64,000 nucleotides of DNA, taken from an uncultured Pseudomonadota bacterium. Its GTDB lineage: Bacteria > Pseudomonadota > Gammaproteobacteria > Burkholderiales > Usitatibacteraceae. The translations under genes and the position numbers were made by a program. Numbering within the stretch: the stretch's first letter is position 1; every line of letters begins with the position of its first letter. The DNA lies in assembly GCA_937898635.1 (NCBI GenBank), contig CALEJW010000044.1, forward strand, positions 18,539 through 82,538, given 5' to 3'. This document shows positions 63,248 to 64,000 of the stretch, piece after piece. A model generated the notes under the pieces. The model worked only from the letters and a program-made list of their open reading frames with translations, had not been told where the DNA came from and searched no databases.

Positions 63248-64000
63248 TCAATTCAAGGGAGTGCCGGGAGGCGCCGGCGTGGGCGAAAGCGCCATCGAAT
63301 CACGGCCTTGGGCCAGCATCTCCTTGATCTTCGCCCGTGCCCGGAGGAAGGGAGAGTTGCGGGCGGCCTTGCCAAGGTAGGCGTCCAGGTCCTGGTTGGC
63401 CGAGGCCAGCCGCCTGACCAGCGCGAGGAAGTGATCGGTGAGCTCGGGGTCGAACTGGACGCCCCGAAGGCCCGCGATCCGGTCCAGGGCCGTGCCGATG
63501 GAGACGGCCTGGGCGTATGGCCGCCCATGGGTCATGGCGTCGAAGGCGTCGGCGAGCGCGACGATCCTCGCGCTTCGCGGGATGTCGAGGCCCTTCAGGC
63601 GGGCAGGGTAGCCCGTGCCGTCCCACCATTCATGGTGGCAACGCGCGATCTCCTCCGCGATCCGTACCTGCGGGATGTCGCTCTTGGCGAGGATCTCGGC
63701 GCCGACCAGCGTGTGTGACGCGATGAAGTGCTTTTCGGCCTCCCGCAGCGTCTTCTCGTCGAGGAGGATCTTCTCCGGAATGCCGATCTTGCCGATGTCG
63801 TGGAGGCGGGCGGCGATGTCCATCGCGTTGCAGGAGTCGCGGTCCCAGCCGATCTCCTTCGCGAGGAGGGCGGAGAGGCGGCCGACCCGGTAGCCGTGCT
63901 CGCCGGAGATGTCCTCGCGGATGTCGGCGGCGACGGCCATTCGCTCGAGCATTTCCTGGCGGGAGCGGTGGACTTCACGCTCGGCGACGCGGGCTCGAAG
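63248..64000 (-). CDS. C-terminal part of an HD-GYP domain protein (probably a response regulator)
   Basis: The frame is open to the right edge of the window, so the N-terminal part of the protein is missing; 250 codons are visible. They form a complete HD-GYP domain with an intact RLHDIGKIGIP and CHHEWWDGTGYPARLKG, so cyclic-di-GMP phosphodiesterase activity is plausible, in contrast to the LDIGK protein at 5737-7191. The preceding coiled-coil segment (REVHRSRQEMLERMAVAADI) is typical of the linker from a receiver domain. A short Pro-rich tail follows the domain. An ATG at 63952 would be an internal methionine. Confidence 0.88.
   Translation of the reverse strand, partial: LRARVAEREVHRSRQEMLERMAVAADIREDISGEHGYRVGRLSALLAKEIGWDRDSCNAMDIAARLHDIGKIGIPEKILLDEKTLREAEKHFIASHTLVGAEILAKSDIPQVRIAEEIARCHHEWWDGTGYPARLKGLDIPRSARIVALADAFDAMTHGRPYAQAVSIGTALDRIAGLRGVQFDPELTDHFLALVRRLASANQDLDAYLGKAARNSPFLRARAKIKEMLAQGRDSMALSPTPAPPGTPLN

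Overview
This window reads as high-GC (roughly 70 percent) chromosomal DNA from a betaproteobacterium with a versatile, probably facultatively anaerobic, sulfur-oxidising and nitrite-reducing metabolism. The assignment rests on the gene families present: Sox proteins, flavocytochrome c sulfide dehydrogenase, cytochrome cd1 NirS, LplT, TypA and a proteobacterial-type chemotaxis operon. No rRNA, CRISPR array, insertion sequence or prophage gene is visible, so this looks like core and metabolic-island DNA. Both window edges cut through genes.

Layout. 1-3113: the end of a haem-c protein and a fused FAD / double cyclic-nucleotide-domain / iron-sulfur protein. 3132-7191 (minus): an HD-GYP protein, an EAL protein and the lysophospholipid transporter LplT, joined by GTGA overlaps. 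7374-9211: a CoA transferase and a secreted Cache protein. 9273-23738: a long chemotaxis cluster (two MCPs, CheY, CheA, CheR, CheD, CheB, two CheW) that also contains an FHA protein, a eukaryotic-like Ser/Thr kinase with a cyclic-nucleotide domain, a cytidylate-kinase-like/BON protein and two coiled-coil proteins carrying a CheZ-like DxxxQ motif. 23896-28638: a GltD-like flavoprotein with a two-subunit 2-oxoacid:ferredoxin oxidoreductase. 28649-37561: housekeeping genes (ltaE, PhoH-like, bcp, ArnD-like deacetylase, typA, rmuC, mobB, moaD, moaE) and a remnant of a truncated haemoglobin gene.

37558-44707: a divergent ArsR-family repressor with the two cysteines of the BigR/SqrR persulfide sensors, then soxY, soxZ, a dsrE-like gene, soxA, soxX, an intrinsic terminator, a glcG-like gene, soxB, a metallo-beta-lactamase and a thioredoxin. 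No soxCD lies in the window. 44913-52599: NfnA and NfnB (electron-bifurcating transhydrogenase type), a second 2-oxoacid:ferredoxin oxidoreductase, and a 738-residue protein I do not recognise that ends in a ferredoxin-like domain. 52609-57458 (minus): nirS, a TonB-dependent receptor with an unusual N-terminal domain, and a small cytochrome c. Divergent from nirS are fccA and fccB. The window ends with trpB2, an FGGY kinase, a divergent pair (DUF2249 and a small Cys-rich protein) around an NsrR-like box, tRNA-Asn and a partial HD-GYP gene.

Together the genes suggest that electrons from thiosulfate and sulfide (Sox, FccAB) pass to c-type cytochromes and, without oxygen, to nitrite through NirS. 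Two low-potential ferredoxin systems handle 2-oxoacids. FNR-like and NsrR-like sites hint at control by oxygen and nitric oxide. Many assignments come from direct recognition of family motifs; no database search was run.
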